Assembly (NCBI GenBank): GCA_038329845.1
Contig: JBBQNJ010000085.1
Coordinates: 1-20,404 of the forward strand
Length of the DNA stretch: 20,404 nucleotides
Direction: 5' to 3'
DNA from: JBBQNJ01 sp038329845
GTDB taxonomy: Bacteria > Planctomycetota > Phycisphaerae > Tepidisphaerales > Tepidisphaeraceae
In this document: positions 1 to 7,657 of the stretch, in pieces
Numbering within the stretch: position 1 is the first letter of the stretch
How the letters are laid out: the number at the start of each line of letters is the position of its first letter
The notes under the pieces: model-generated
The model's input: only the letters and a program-made list of their open reading frames with translations
What the model was told of the DNA's origin: nothing
Databases searched by the model: none
Position numbers and translations under genes: made by a program

Positions 1-186
1 AGTCTACCACGCACCGGCGAGTGACTTGGTCTTCACTACATCGCCTTTTGCATCCTCCAACGGCCAGGGTTGACAGGGATCGCCGATTCTCGGCTCGGAA
101 AAATTATTTTAGAGCGCGAACTGCGGAAGTTGGGCTAGCGCTCCACCGTCGCATCGCCGACCCAGGTGCCAAGGAGATCATCAACA
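1..186. other. Upstream region without a recognised gene
   Basis: No convincing coding frame is visible before the start at 187. A TTGACA hexamer lies at 70-75, but no good -10 box stands 16-18 bases downstream; the AT-rich stretch at 99-111 is too far away. The only solid signal is AAGGAGAT at 171-178, which serves as ribosome binding site for the flavoprotein starting at 187. Confidence 0.5.
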
Positions 187-1390
187 ATGCCTGTACCCTC
201 GTATGCATACATCATGGTCGGAGCCGGGCTCGCGGGCACGTCAGCCGTGGAGGGCATCCGAGAAGAAGATCGTCGCGGTTCGATCCTCCTTCTTGGCGAC
301 GAGAAGGATCTACCGTATGACCGCCCTCCATTGTCCAAGCAACTCTGGACTGGCGGCAAGACGGTCACGGACATCATCCTCCACGACGAGTCGTTTTATC
401 GGGACAATGCCGTGGAGCGGCGACTGGGCATCTGAGGTCTTGGAGATCGGCTCCGCCGCGCATACGCTTGGCGACAGCTCGGGCAACAGCTATCGATACG
501 AGCGGTTGCTCATCGCCACCGGTGGCACGCCACGGCGGTTGAGCATCCCCGGTGGCACACTGCATGGCATCAGCTACTATCGCACGCTACAGGATTATCA
601 TCAGTTACGCGCCGTGGCCGTCGAAGGCAAATCGGCATTGGTCATCGGCGGTGGATTCATCGGTTCAGAGATGGCGGCGTCCCTGCACGCCAACCACCTC
701 GTCGTCACGATGGTCTTTCCTTCGCCATGGCTCGTATCGCGCATCTTTCCTGAATCACTGGGCCGGTATTTGACTGAACAGTATCGCAGCAAAGGCGTTG
801 ATGTGCTGGCGGGTGACGTGCCGCTGTCGATTCAGCGAAATGGAAGCCAATATGTGACGCAAACCAGGGGCGGCCGGACGATCCGCACCGATTTGGTCGT
901 GGTGGGCATCGGCATTGCGCCCAATGTCTCGCTCGCACGATCCGCCGGGCTTGCGGTGGATAATGGAGTGATCGTCAACGAGTTCCTGCAAGCGTCCAAA
1001 CCGGACATTTACGCCGCGGGCGACATCGCGTTTTTCCCCGAAGCGGTTTTAGGCCCACGCCGATTGGAGCACTGGGACAACGCCGTCAGCCAGGGCAAAC
1101 ACGCCGGCCGCAACATGGCCGGAGCGCACGAGCCTTTCCCACAACTGCCGTTTTTCTTTTCCGACCTGTTTGAGTTTGGATATGAAGCGGTCGGCGACAT
1201 CGACAGCCGTCTGAATATCTTCGCGGACTGGCAGGAGGAGAACAAAACCGGCGTCCTCTACTACCTCGATGGCGACCGCCTGCGCGGGGTCATGATGCGC
1301 AACGTCTGGGGAAAGGTGGATGCGGCCCGCGCACTCATTCAGAAGGCACAGCCGGTGTCAACGGATGGCTTACGCGGTGCGATTCATTAA
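187..1390 (+). pseudogene. NAD(P)/FAD-dependent ferredoxin-reductase-like oxidoreductase, frameshifted
   Basis: This is a flavoprotein of the ferredoxin/putidaredoxin reductase (AIF-like) family, which moves electrons between NAD(P)H, FAD and a small redox partner. The N-terminal part (187-435) shows the FAD-binding GAGLAG motif and PYDRPPLSKQLW. It stops at TGA 433-435. The homologous sequence resumes one frame over from about 430 and runs to 1390, with ATGGTPRRL, the NAD-binding GGGFIGSEMA, the second FAD motif YAAGDIAFFP followed by EHWDNAV, and a reductase C-terminal domain (FEFGYEAVGDID). Removing one base near 428-432 restores a 400-residue protein of normal family length, so this is a single-nucleotide insertion in a young pseudogene or a sequencing error. 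The start at 187 is supported by AAGGAGAT at 171-178. The family is clear; the electron partner is unknown. Confidence 0.85.
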
Positions 1391-1407
1391 CGAAGCAAGG
1401 AGTTGTT

Positions 1408-1527
1408 ATGTCGGTTGCATCCCTGATCGAATCTACCACGAAAGTGTGGCTGGACGGAGTGAACTCCGGCGATATCCAGTCCAGTCGCGTCTGGGGAATC
1501 ACCGGTGGGGTGGTCGGGAATCGCTGA
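1408..1527 (+). pseudogene. Transaldolase-like N-terminal fragment (39 residues)
   Basis: A good ribosome binding site (AAGGAG, 1397-1402) precedes ATG 1408, 17 bases after the flavoprotein stop. The frame reads 39 residues and ends at TGA 1525-1527. The part TTKVWLDGVNSGDIQSSR and the following WGITGG resemble the first strand and loop of transaldolases, which usually run K-LWLDS...GATGATSNP. Here the similarity breaks off just where the conserved TSNP should follow, and the DNA becomes a molybdopterin-enzyme gene in another frame. I read it as the 5' end of a gene truncated by deletion or rearrangement, or by a chimeric assembly. The transaldolase call rests on a short match and is tentative; transcription and translation signals look intact, so a short peptide could still be made. 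Confidence 0.45.
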
Positions 1528-1900
1528 ATGGGGCGGCCTGCCCTTGGCCGAGCTGATGCGCCTGGTGCGCCCCAATCGCCTGGTGCGCCCCAAAGCCAAC
1601 GTGAAAACCGTCATCTTTTATTCGTTCGGCGAGGGACTGGAAGGCGGCGAGTATTACGATAGCCACACCATCGCCAACGCCAGCCACCCGCAGACACTTC
1701 TGGCGTACGAGATGAATTTCAACCCGCTCACTGACGTTCACGGCGCGCCGTTGCGACTCCACGTGGAAAACCAGCTCGGGTTCAAAATGGTCAAGTGGAT
1801 CAAGGCCATCGAATTCGCCGAGGATTTCAAGCGTGTCTATCAAGGCGAGGGCGGCTACAACTCCGACCACGAGTACTTCGACACGATGGCGGATATCTAA
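1505..1900 (+). pseudogene. Molybdopterin-dependent oxidoreductase (sulfite oxidase-like), C-terminal fragment
   Basis: The frame reads GWSGIAEWGGLPLAELMRL, then HPQTLLAYEMNFNPLTDVHG, APLRLHVENQLGFKMVKW and YNSDHEYFD. This is the later half of the oxidoreductase molybdopterin-binding domain found in YedY/sulfite-oxidase-like proteins. The N-terminal half, including the region that should carry the molybdenum-liganding cysteine, is absent, so the product cannot be a normal enzyme. The only in-frame start is GTG 1505, inside the overlapping transaldolase-like stub and without a Shine-Dalgarno sequence. An 18-bp direct duplication inserts six residues (RLVRPN-RLVRPK). The fragment ends with TAA at 1900. 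Family assignment is confident; whether the truncation is biological or an assembly join is open. Confidence 0.75.
1559..1593 (+). repeat. 18-bp tandem duplication inside the molybdopterin-enzyme fragment
   Basis: The 17-mer CGCCTGGTGCGCCCCAA occurs at 1559-1575 and again at 1577-1593, a period of 18 bases. It is in frame and duplicates the peptide RLVRP. Family members recalled have one such segment before the KTVIF-like strand, so this is a recent slippage-type duplication. Confidence 0.85.
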
Positions 1901-1985
1901 AGGCGCTTAAGGCGTGGCGTGTGTAGCCGCATGGCGGTCTGGCGATCTGCTACGCGGCGCGGGTTTCGTTTGGACCGGACCTTTG

Positions 1986-1991
1986 TATACT
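1986..1991 (+). promoter_or_regulatory. -10 box for the sugar ABC importer operon
   Basis: TATACT stands 45 bases before ATG 2037 and five of its six bases match the sigma70 consensus. No convincing -35 box is seen at 16-18 bases. The predicted transcript start is near 1998, giving a leader of about 39 bases with a weak AGGG at 2024-2027 before the start codon. Confidence 0.4.
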
Positions 1992-2036
1992 GGGGGGTGG
2001 CTTTCGAAATTTCCGTAGTCTTCAGGGCGATCGACG

Positions 2037-3806
2037 ATGAAGTATCTGTTTCTGGGAATTCTGGCGCTGTTGGCGGGAGCGGGGATGTTGACGGTCTGGT
2101 CCCAGCCGGACGCCAGGACGGATATCCCGATCATCTACTGGGTCACCGATTCGAATCCGGCCCGGCAGGAACAGGTCAAGCTCTTTCACCAATGGATGCT
2201 CGAGCAGGGGCATACGGTCGAAAAGACCTTCGCCGGTTTCAAGGATGCGACCTCGTTTTTCGCCCGCAACCGCTCGGCCGCGATCCGCCAGATCGTCCGC
2301 GACTTTGATCCCCAGGGAAACGCCCTGATGAACCTGGTAACGGCCGAGGAGGCCGGGCAGACGCCCGATCCCGCGAAACTGGCACAACTCAAGTTCCCCA
2401 TGACGGTGCAACTGCCCGCCACGGAATTGCGCGTGGATATGGGCAGCGCCGACCGGACGAAGAAAGTGTTGCAAGGGGTCAGCGGCGTGGCCGGGGATGT
2501 CATGGACCAGGGCAGCGGCGCGGATATGCGTTACTTCCGGGCGATTGGGCTGAACACCGATGTCACCGAGCCGGCCAAGCGGCTGGGGTTTGGCCTGGAT
2601 AAGACTTACCCGGCTCTCGAGCAGGAATTGGCCATCCGTGACATGGAAGGCAACCTGCATCAATACCAGTTCCCTTGCAACGTCACGGCCCAGCTCTTTT
2701 TCGTAAATCGCGCTACGTTCCGCCAGCATGGCCAGTCGCTTCCGCCGGATAAGTGGACGATCGATGAGTTCGAGCGCCGGGGGCGCGAGTTTGTGCGGGT
2801 GGCCAACGAGGGCCTGCCTCAGCCGAAGGTCTTTTTCGCCAACAATATCGACTTCGAGGTGCTTCGACGCACGTATGGGGGATCGCGCTTCAATGAGACC
2901 GCGACTGCGGCGAACCTCGATGCGCCGACGGTCGAGGCGCTGAAGACCTTCTACCGCTGGATGTATGTCGATCGTCTGATCCCCACCTCGTCTGATCGGG
3001 CGTCTTTCACCACCGACAGCGGGTACGGCGGTCAGGATGCCCAGTTATTCGGGCATACCGATCGCACCCGTGGGCAATATGGGATGATGTGGACCGGGCG
3101 GTATCTGCTGATTGAGTTTCGCAAGCAGGGTGCCGCCCGGCAGGCCCGCGGACTGCCGCCGCTGGACATGATGACCGCGCCGCCGCCCCACGAGTTGTTT
3201 CCCAACACCTCGATCGGCACGCGGGCGGCGATGGTCTATTCACTGGGCAAACACAAGGACCTGGCGGTGCTGTTTTTGGCATTCCTGGCAAGTAAGGAAT
3301 ACAACATGCAGATCGTGCGCGATGGGGATGCGCTGCCGCCGGACCCGGCGTTCACCAAACTTGCCGAGTACATCCACCCGGCGGAATATCCCAACGAGTG
3401 GGACGTGCATGTTCCATTTGCCCAAGCCGCCACGACGCTGGCGGTGGGCGGATCGTACAGCCCGTTTATCTTGCATGCCTCGGCCGACCGGATCGAGGCG
3501 AACTGGCGCGACAAGTTCATGAATAATCTCGCCGGTGCCGACGAGGCCGCCCGCGCGACCGAGCGCGAGATCAATGAGGAGATTGCCCGCAAACTCGACG
3601 AGGATCGGCTGCGAAAAATCCCGGTGCTTAACCCGCTCTACGAGGTCCTCACGGTGCGACAAAAGAAAATCGACGAAATGAAGACCCGATTGCAGGCGCA
3701 CGAGCGTGCGGGTCGCGCCGTGCCCGAGCAGGACAAGATTCCCGCCCAGTGGATCGAGAACCCGTTCTTCGAGGCGTTTTACAGGAGCAAGGGATGGCTG
3801 AAGTAG
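2037..3806 (+). CDS. Extracellular sugar-binding protein of an ABC importer
   Basis: 589 residues, a family 1 extracellular solute-binding protein that captures a carbohydrate outside the membrane and hands it to the two permeases encoded just downstream. Residues 4-21 form a hydrophobic export signal or anchor; no lipobox cysteine follows, so it is not a classical lipoprotein. The mature part starts with a typical first strand (IPIIYWVTDSN, about 30-40). Family marks are KKVLQGVSGVAGDV (about 141-154), FPCNVTAQLFFVNRATF (about 212-228), PDKWTIDEF and the late SLGKHKDLAVLFLAFLASKE. It is much longer than the usual 400-450 residues; the extra length lies before residue 130 and in a charged helical C-terminus. 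The stop codon overlaps the first permease start by 13 bases, which indicates translational coupling. The substrate cannot be read from sequence. Confidence 0.88.
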   Translation: MKYLFLGILALLAGAGMLTVWSQPDARTDIPIIYWVTDSNPARQEQVKLFHQWMLEQGHTVEKTFAGFKDATSFFARNRSAAIRQIVRDFDPQGNALMNLVTAEEAGQTPDPAKLAQLKFPMTVQLPATELRVDMGSADRTKKVLQGVSGVAGDVMDQGSGADMRYFRAIGLNTDVTEPAKRLGFGLDKTYPALEQELAIRDMEGNLHQYQFPCNVTAQLFFVNRATFRQHGQSLPPDKWTIDEFERRGREFVRVANEGLPQPKVFFANNIDFEVLRRTYGGSRFNETATAANLDAPTVEALKTFYRWMYVDRLIPTSSDRASFTTDSGYGGQDAQLFGHTDRTRGQYGMMWTGRYLLIEFRKQGAARQARGLPPLDMMTAPPPHELFPNTSIGTRAAMVYSLGKHKDLAVLFLAFLASKEYNMQIVRDGDALPPDPAFTKLAEYIHPAEYPNEWDVHVPFAQAATTLAVGGSYSPFILHASADRIEANWRDKFMNNLAGADEAARATEREINEEIARKLDEDRLRKIPVLNPLYEVLTVRQKKIDEMKTRLQAHERAGRAVPEQDKIPAQWIENPFFEAFYRSKGWLK

Positions 3807-5479
3807 AGCGATCGGCGTTCTCGCGGGAAACGCCGGAATTTCCGATCACCCGCCCGGATTACACCCAGCCGTCGCCGGATGATGCCGCTGGGGCCAAGCG
3901 CCGCCAGCGCCGGGCGTTGATGCTGGGTCTGGGGTTTCTGGCACCGAACATTCTGGGGTTTCTGACTTTTACGGCGATCCCGCTGGTCTTTTCGATGGTG
4001 ATGGCGTTCACCAACTGGGACTTGGCCCTGCACAACAATCCCGAAGGCCGCGCGCCGTTGCGGTGGGTCGGGCTGGAGCACTTCCAACGCCTGATCGGCC
4101 AACGCGATTTCTGGCGATTTCTGGGAAATACTCTGTTTTTCATGATGGGAATGCCGTTTTCCATCGCCGCCAGCCTCGGGGCGGCGATGCTGCTGAGCAA
4201 GGACCTGCGCGGGGGAAGCCGGCGGATCTGGATGATGCTGCTGGCCGGGGCGGTGCTGATGGCCAGCGTGATCATGCTCGCCGCCGCCGGTGCCGGGGGC
4301 ACCGGGATGCTCCTGCTGCTGTCGGGCGTGGCGGGGGGGATGATGATCGTCGGCGTGGCGGGGGGATCGACCGTCTACCGCACGCTGTTTTACGTTCCGC
4401 ACTTCACCAGCGGCGTGGCGACGCTGCTGCTGTGGAAAAAATTGTACAACCCGACCAGCGGGCCGATCACCAATGCACTGCAACCGGTGCTGAATCAGGT
4501 GTCCGGCGCGGTCAATGGAATGCCGTCCTGGGTGGTGATGGGAATTTTCTGGGGCTGCGTCGCCTTGGTGATGCTGGTGCTGCTGGGGGGGCTGCGCCGG
4601 ATTCGACTCTACTGGGAAGAGGGGGACTTGGGAGCTGCCGGCGTCGGCTTGTCCCTGATTTTGCTGCTCATCCCGCTGGTGGCGATGGTGCAATGGTACG
4701 GGCTGGTGGATCGAGGGTGGGCAGTCGCCGAATCGACAGAGATGTTCGTTCGGGGAGAGCAACCTTGGAACGTCGCCATGGCGTGGCTATGGGATCCATT
4801 CATCACCGGCGCGATCGTGCTGGTGGCCGCGGGGGTGGCACTGGTTGTCATCAACGCGATTCTTGCAACTAAGGCTGACAAAACGTTCGTGGTCAAACGA
4901 CCTTGGCATGGGGTGGGGACCGGGATCATGTTCGCGGCGTTCGCCATGGTGGCGATGTTCGCCTTGGTGGGCCTGGGCGGGGTGTTCGGGAATCTGCCCG
5001 AGTGGGCCAGCAAAGGGCTGAGTACGCCCAAATGGTTGCAGGATGTCTACTGGGCCAAGCCATCGCTGATGATTATGGGGTTCTGGGGTGCCATCGGGAG
5101 CAACACGATGCTGTTGTACCTGGCGGCGTTGACCAACGTGCCGATCGAGCTGTATGAGGCCGCCGATATCGATGGGGCTTCGCGCTTCCAGAAGTTCTGG
5201 AACGTGACCTGGCCGCAGTTGGCACCCACGACGTTCTTCATCGTGGTGATGGGCGTGATCGGCGGGCTGCAAGGGGGTTTCGATATGGTCCGCGTGATGA
5301 CCAGCCCGCCCGGCGGTCCGGCGGGCACGACCACGACGCTCAGCTACTTCATCTACACCGAAGGCTTCGAGACCGGACGGCTTGGATTCAGCTCGGCCGT
5401 GGCGTGGACGCTGTTTTTGCTGGTGTTGATGGTGACGCTGTTTAATTGGAAATTCGGGAATAAATACGTGAATGACTGA
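3794..5479 (+). CDS. Sugar ABC transporter permease, MalF/UgpA-type, oversized
   Basis: Inner-membrane permease, 561 residues; MalF-type sugar permeases are usually about 300 (MalF itself is longer). ATG 3794 is chosen because AGGAG (3783-3787) lies six bases upstream; a longer frame opening at GTG 3749 lacks such a site. Family landmarks are FLAPNILGFLTFTAIPLVFS (about 48-67), YRTLFYVPHFTSGVATLLLWKKLYNP (195-220, split here as FYVPHFTSG and LLWKKLYNP), WAKPSLMIMGFWGAIGSN (420-437) and the EAA loop YEAADIDGASRF (454-465), which docks on the ATPase. Two inserts separate these blocks: about 143-192, with one or two hydrophobic helices, and about 235-413, with roughly four hydrophobic helices. 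It partners the MalG-type permease at 5577. No ATPase gene is present, so a shared MsmK/UgpC-type subunit encoded elsewhere is inferred. Confidence 0.88.
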   Translation: MAEVERSAFSRETPEFPITRPDYTQPSPDDAAGAKRRQRRALMLGLGFLAPNILGFLTFTAIPLVFSMVMAFTNWDLALHNNPEGRAPLRWVGLEHFQRLIGQRDFWRFLGNTLFFMMGMPFSIAASLGAAMLLSKDLRGGSRRIWMMLLAGAVLMASVIMLAAAGAGGTGMLLLLSGVAGGMMIVGVAGGSTVYRTLFYVPHFTSGVATLLLWKKLYNPTSGPITNALQPVLNQVSGAVNGMPSWVVMGIFWGCVALVMLVLLGGLRRIRLYWEEGDLGAAGVGLSLILLLIPLVAMVQWYGLVDRGWAVAESTEMFVRGEQPWNVAMAWLWDPFITGAIVLVAAGVALVVINAILATKADKTFVVKRPWHGVGTGIMFAAFAMVAMFALVGLGGVFGNLPEWASKGLSTPKWLQDVYWAKPSLMIMGFWGAIGSNTMLLYLAALTNVPIELYEAADIDGASRFQKFWNVTWPQLAPTTFFIVVMGVIGGLQGGFDMVRVMTSPPGGPAGTTTTLSYFIYTEGFETGRLGFSSAVAWTLFLLVLMVTLFNWKFGNKYVND

Positions 5480-5485
5480 TGTCAA

Positions 5486-5509
5486 TTGGGATTTGGGATT
5501 TGGGATTTG
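5486..5509 (+). repeat. 7-bp tandem repeat between permease genes
   Basis: The heptamer TTGGGAT is repeated a little more than three times, exactly, in the 97-base gap between the two permease genes. It lies inside the operon and seven bases after the first permease stop. It is AT-richer than its surroundings and has no coding role. Confidence 0.85.
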
Positions 5510-5576
5510 AAATTGTGAGATACGGAAGCACAGATTTCGAGATTCGAGCGGGGCTTTTTCAAAAGAGCAAGGCGTC

Positions 5577-6530
5577 ATGATTGATCCACCCACACGACCT
5601 TCGCAGGCGACTTCGCCGTCTTCGGTGCTGCCGGAGGCAGCGGAGATTTCGGCGGTGACGTTTTCCGACGCTGCCGGAAGACAGGTTGCCAGGCCGTTCA
5701 TCACCACGGCGCTGCTGCATGGACTACTGGTCGTGATGAGCCTGCTAATGGTCCTGCCGTTCACCTGGATGGTCTTGACCAGCCTGAAAAGCGCGGGGGA
5801 AGTCAACAGCCAGGATTGGCTGCCCAGCGCGTTCCATTGGGGCAACTACGCCGACGTGTTCGACAAGGACAATCCCAACCCCAACCAGCGCGGGGTCGAT
5901 TTCGCGCGCTTCTACTGGAACAGCATCTATATCGCGTCGTGGGTGACGTTCCTCCAAGTCACGACCAGTGCCATGGCGGCGTTCAGCTTCGCCCGCCTGC
6001 AATGGCCCGGACGCGACAAGCTCTTCCTGGCCTATCTCTCGACCATGATGCTTCCCGGGCTGGTAATGATGATCCCGAACTTCCAGATCATGATCACGCT
6101 CGGATGGTACGACACCTTCCTCGGTTTGATCCTGCCCGGCGCCTTCAGCGCTTTCGGCACCTTTCTCTTACGCCAATTCATGCTCACAATCCCCTCGAGC
6201 ATCGACGAGGCCGCCGAGATCGACGGGGCCAGCAAATTCCGGCTCTTCTGGGACATCATTCTTCCCTTAAGCCGTCCGGGCCTGATCACGCTGACGATCT
6301 TCACCTTCATGGGCAACTACAGCTCGTTCTTCTGGCCCCTGGTGATGCTCAAGAGCCAGAGCAAATACACCTTGCCCATTGGCCTGATGTTCTTCGACTC
6401 CACGCGCGGCCAAAGCACTCATCTGCTGATGGCGGCGGTGACCATGAGCGTCGTGCCCATGGTTCTGCTGTTCATCTTCCTGCAAAAATATCTGGTCAAG
6501 GGGATCCAGCTCGGAGCCGTCAAGGGCTAG
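5577..6530 (+). CDS. Carbohydrate ABC transporter permease, MalG/UgpE-type
   Basis: 317 residues, inner membrane, second permease of the importer. Residues 1-40 form a polar cytoplasmic tail; about six hydrophobic helices follow, starting near 43-69 with the typical PFTWMVLTSLKSAGEV. The EAA loop EAAEIDGASKFRLFWDIILP lies at 211-230 and ends in the usual proline-rich LSRPGL. The C-terminus QKYLVKGIQLGAVKG is the standard MalG-type end. Length is close to the family norm, in contrast to its oversized partner. ATG 5577 has only a weak AAGG at 5567-5570. It is followed by a 107-base gap and a convergent gene, so the operon probably ends here, although no clear terminator hairpin is visible. Confidence 0.9.
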   Translation: MIDPPTRPSQATSPSSVLPEAAEISAVTFSDAAGRQVARPFITTALLHGLLVVMSLLMVLPFTWMVLTSLKSAGEVNSQDWLPSAFHWGNYADVFDKDNPNPNQRGVDFARFYWNSIYIASWVTFLQVTTSAMAAFSFARLQWPGRDKLFLAYLSTMMLPGLVMMIPNFQIMITLGWYDTFLGLILPGAFSAFGTFLLRQFMLTIPSSIDEAAEIDGASKFRLFWDIILPLSRPGLITLTIFTFMGNYSSFFWPLVMLKSQSKYTLPIGLMFFDSTRGQSTHLLMAAVTMSVVPMVLLFIFLQKYLVKGIQLGAVKG

Positions 6531-6637
6531 GGCTTTGTCAACGTTTCGTTTTAGGATCAAGTGTTTGTTTGCGGGCCGCTTTCATTGGCGCAGTCGAGAC
6601 AGTGAACCCTAATGTCTACAGTTGATAAAGCAGTAGT

Positions 6638-7564
6638 TTATTCTCGTCGCGCCAGAATGGCATTCAAGTAGCGCTCACCCGCCATGATCGCGCCGAGGCG
6701 GTCGGTCAGATCGGTCGGATCCAGCGTGATCCACTGGCGATACCCGGCTTCATCCAGCTTTTGCAACATAGATGCCCAGTCCGTGTCGCCGGCGCCGACT
6801 GCCGCGGGTTGGGTTCGGTGATCCGTTCCGCGCACGGCGTCACGGGCTTTGACGTGCCGCACCGCGTCGCCCCCGCGCGAAAGCATCTGATCCAGGTCCC
6901 ACGGATCGCGCAGGACGGCGACGGGATCCAGGTCCAGCCCGAACCACGGACAGTTCACTCCGCGAAGGGCCGCGTCGATCGCCGCTAAACCGGAAAGCTC
7001 GCTCGAGACGGCAACGGTCACACTGTATCGGTCGGCGTAGCGACCGATCTGCTCGAGTCCGGCGCGGGTTTGCCCGGCGAACTCCGGATCGACCGCCGGC
7101 GGCGCGGCGGACGGGTGCCGAACGGCGGGCGGCGGTGACAAGACGGGAATCAAGATCGCCCCGGCCTGCTCGGGCGTAATCGCCGGCGCTGCCCGCCCGG
7201 GCGTTGGTCCGGCCGGCTCGGGGAGCAGGCCCAGTTGCAGACAGAGCAGCGGCGCCGCAAGCCCGGCGGCCGCCTCCAGAACTCGCTCGACTTGGCGGAG
7301 CATGCGGTCCAGATCACGCGCGCGACCCAGCGCCTCTCGCCCGAGGTCCAACCGAAGCCCGATCAGTTCCAGGTCAACCCCGCGAAGAACGCCGAGAAAC
7401 TCACGCCGTCCGGAACGATCCAGCGACAGAACATCCAGCCCGCTCGAGCGGGAATCGAAAAGCAATCCCCGAAGTCCCGCCCGACGTGCCGTCGCGGCAG
7501 CCTGCCGAGGATCCTCGTGGATCGCGCCGGCGACGGCACCGATTTTCCAATCAAACTCGCCCAT
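6638..7564 (-). CDS. Sugar phosphate isomerase/epimerase-like TIM-barrel protein
   Basis: 308 residues, probably cytoplasmic: no signal peptide or membrane helix. The pattern suits the xylose isomerase-like/AP-endonuclease-2 TIM-barrel superfamily: an opening strand WKIGAVAGAI, LRGLLFDSRSSGLDVLSL, a middle region with SVTVAVSSELSG, then WFGLDLDPVAVLRD, VRHVKARDAVRG and a late AVGAGDTDWASMLQKLDEAGY, where family members place metal and substrate ligands. WITLDPTDL stands where many members have a glutamate strand. The proline- and alanine-rich stretch around 118-160 is variable. It converges on the sugar importer and diverges from the FtsX-type permease. A role in isomerising a sugar or inositol derivative is a family-level inference. 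A TACCAT hexamer ends six bases before the start codon and no Shine-Dalgarno sequence is visible. Confidence 0.72.
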   Translation of the reverse strand: MGEFDWKIGAVAGAIHEDPRQAAATARRAGLRGLLFDSRSSGLDVLSLDRSGRREFLGVLRGVDLELIGLRLDLGREALGRARDLDRMLRQVERVLEAAAGLAAPLLCLQLGLLPEPAGPTPGRAAPAITPEQAGAILIPVLSPPPAVRHPSAAPPAVDPEFAGQTRAGLEQIGRYADRYSVTVAVSSELSGLAAIDAALRGVNCPWFGLDLDPVAVLRDPWDLDQMLSRGGDAVRHVKARDAVRGTDHRTQPAAVGAGDTDWASMLQKLDEAGYRQWITLDPTDLTDRLGAIMAGERYLNAILARRE

Positions 7565-7570
7565 GGTCGT

Positions 7571-7576
7571 ATGGTA
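7571..7576 (-). promoter_or_regulatory. -10-like hexamer for the TIM-barrel gene (possible leaderless start)
   Basis: On the minus strand the hexamer reads TACCAT and is followed by six bases and the ATG at 7564. That spacing places the transcript start at or next to the start codon. There is no good -35 box, so this is weak alone; it gains weight from similar arrangements at other Shine-Dalgarno-less starts in the window. Confidence 0.3.
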
Positions 7577-7643
7577 ATCGCCGCCGCCGCCATTGACACC
7601 GAGGCAGCTCGCTCATCGGTTCCCATTCGACCGGCAGTACGGA

Positions 7644-7649
7644 TACGAT
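7644..7649 (+). promoter_or_regulatory. -10-like hexamer before the FtsX-type permease
   Basis: TACGAT lies eight bases before GTG 7658, inside a GGATACGATC context that resembles the GGTATAATC seen before 11076 and 14800. A TTGACA at 7593-7598 is too far away to be its -35 box. It would give a leader of one or two bases. Confidence 0.3.
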
Positions 7650-7657
7650 CGCCGCTT

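Noticed and set aside
70..111. Promoter from TTGACA at 70 with the AT-rich stretch at 99-111
   Set aside because: The spacing of about 27 or more bases is far from 16-18, so the two elements do not make a sigma70 promoter.
3779..4762. Minus-strand open frame of 327 codons
   Set aside because: It is antisense to the MalF-type permease and gives a histidine/glutamine-rich product typical of antisense frames in hydrophobic genes.
4787..5845. Minus-strand open frame of 352 codons across the permease genes
   Set aside because: It lies opposite two clear ABC permeases and spans their gap; the product is rich in H, P, R and Q without any motif.
7235..7657. Extended N-terminus of the FtsX-type permease
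   Set aside because: This part overlaps the divergent TIM-barrel gene, is low in family-like sequence, and the conserved membrane entry begins just after GTG 7658.
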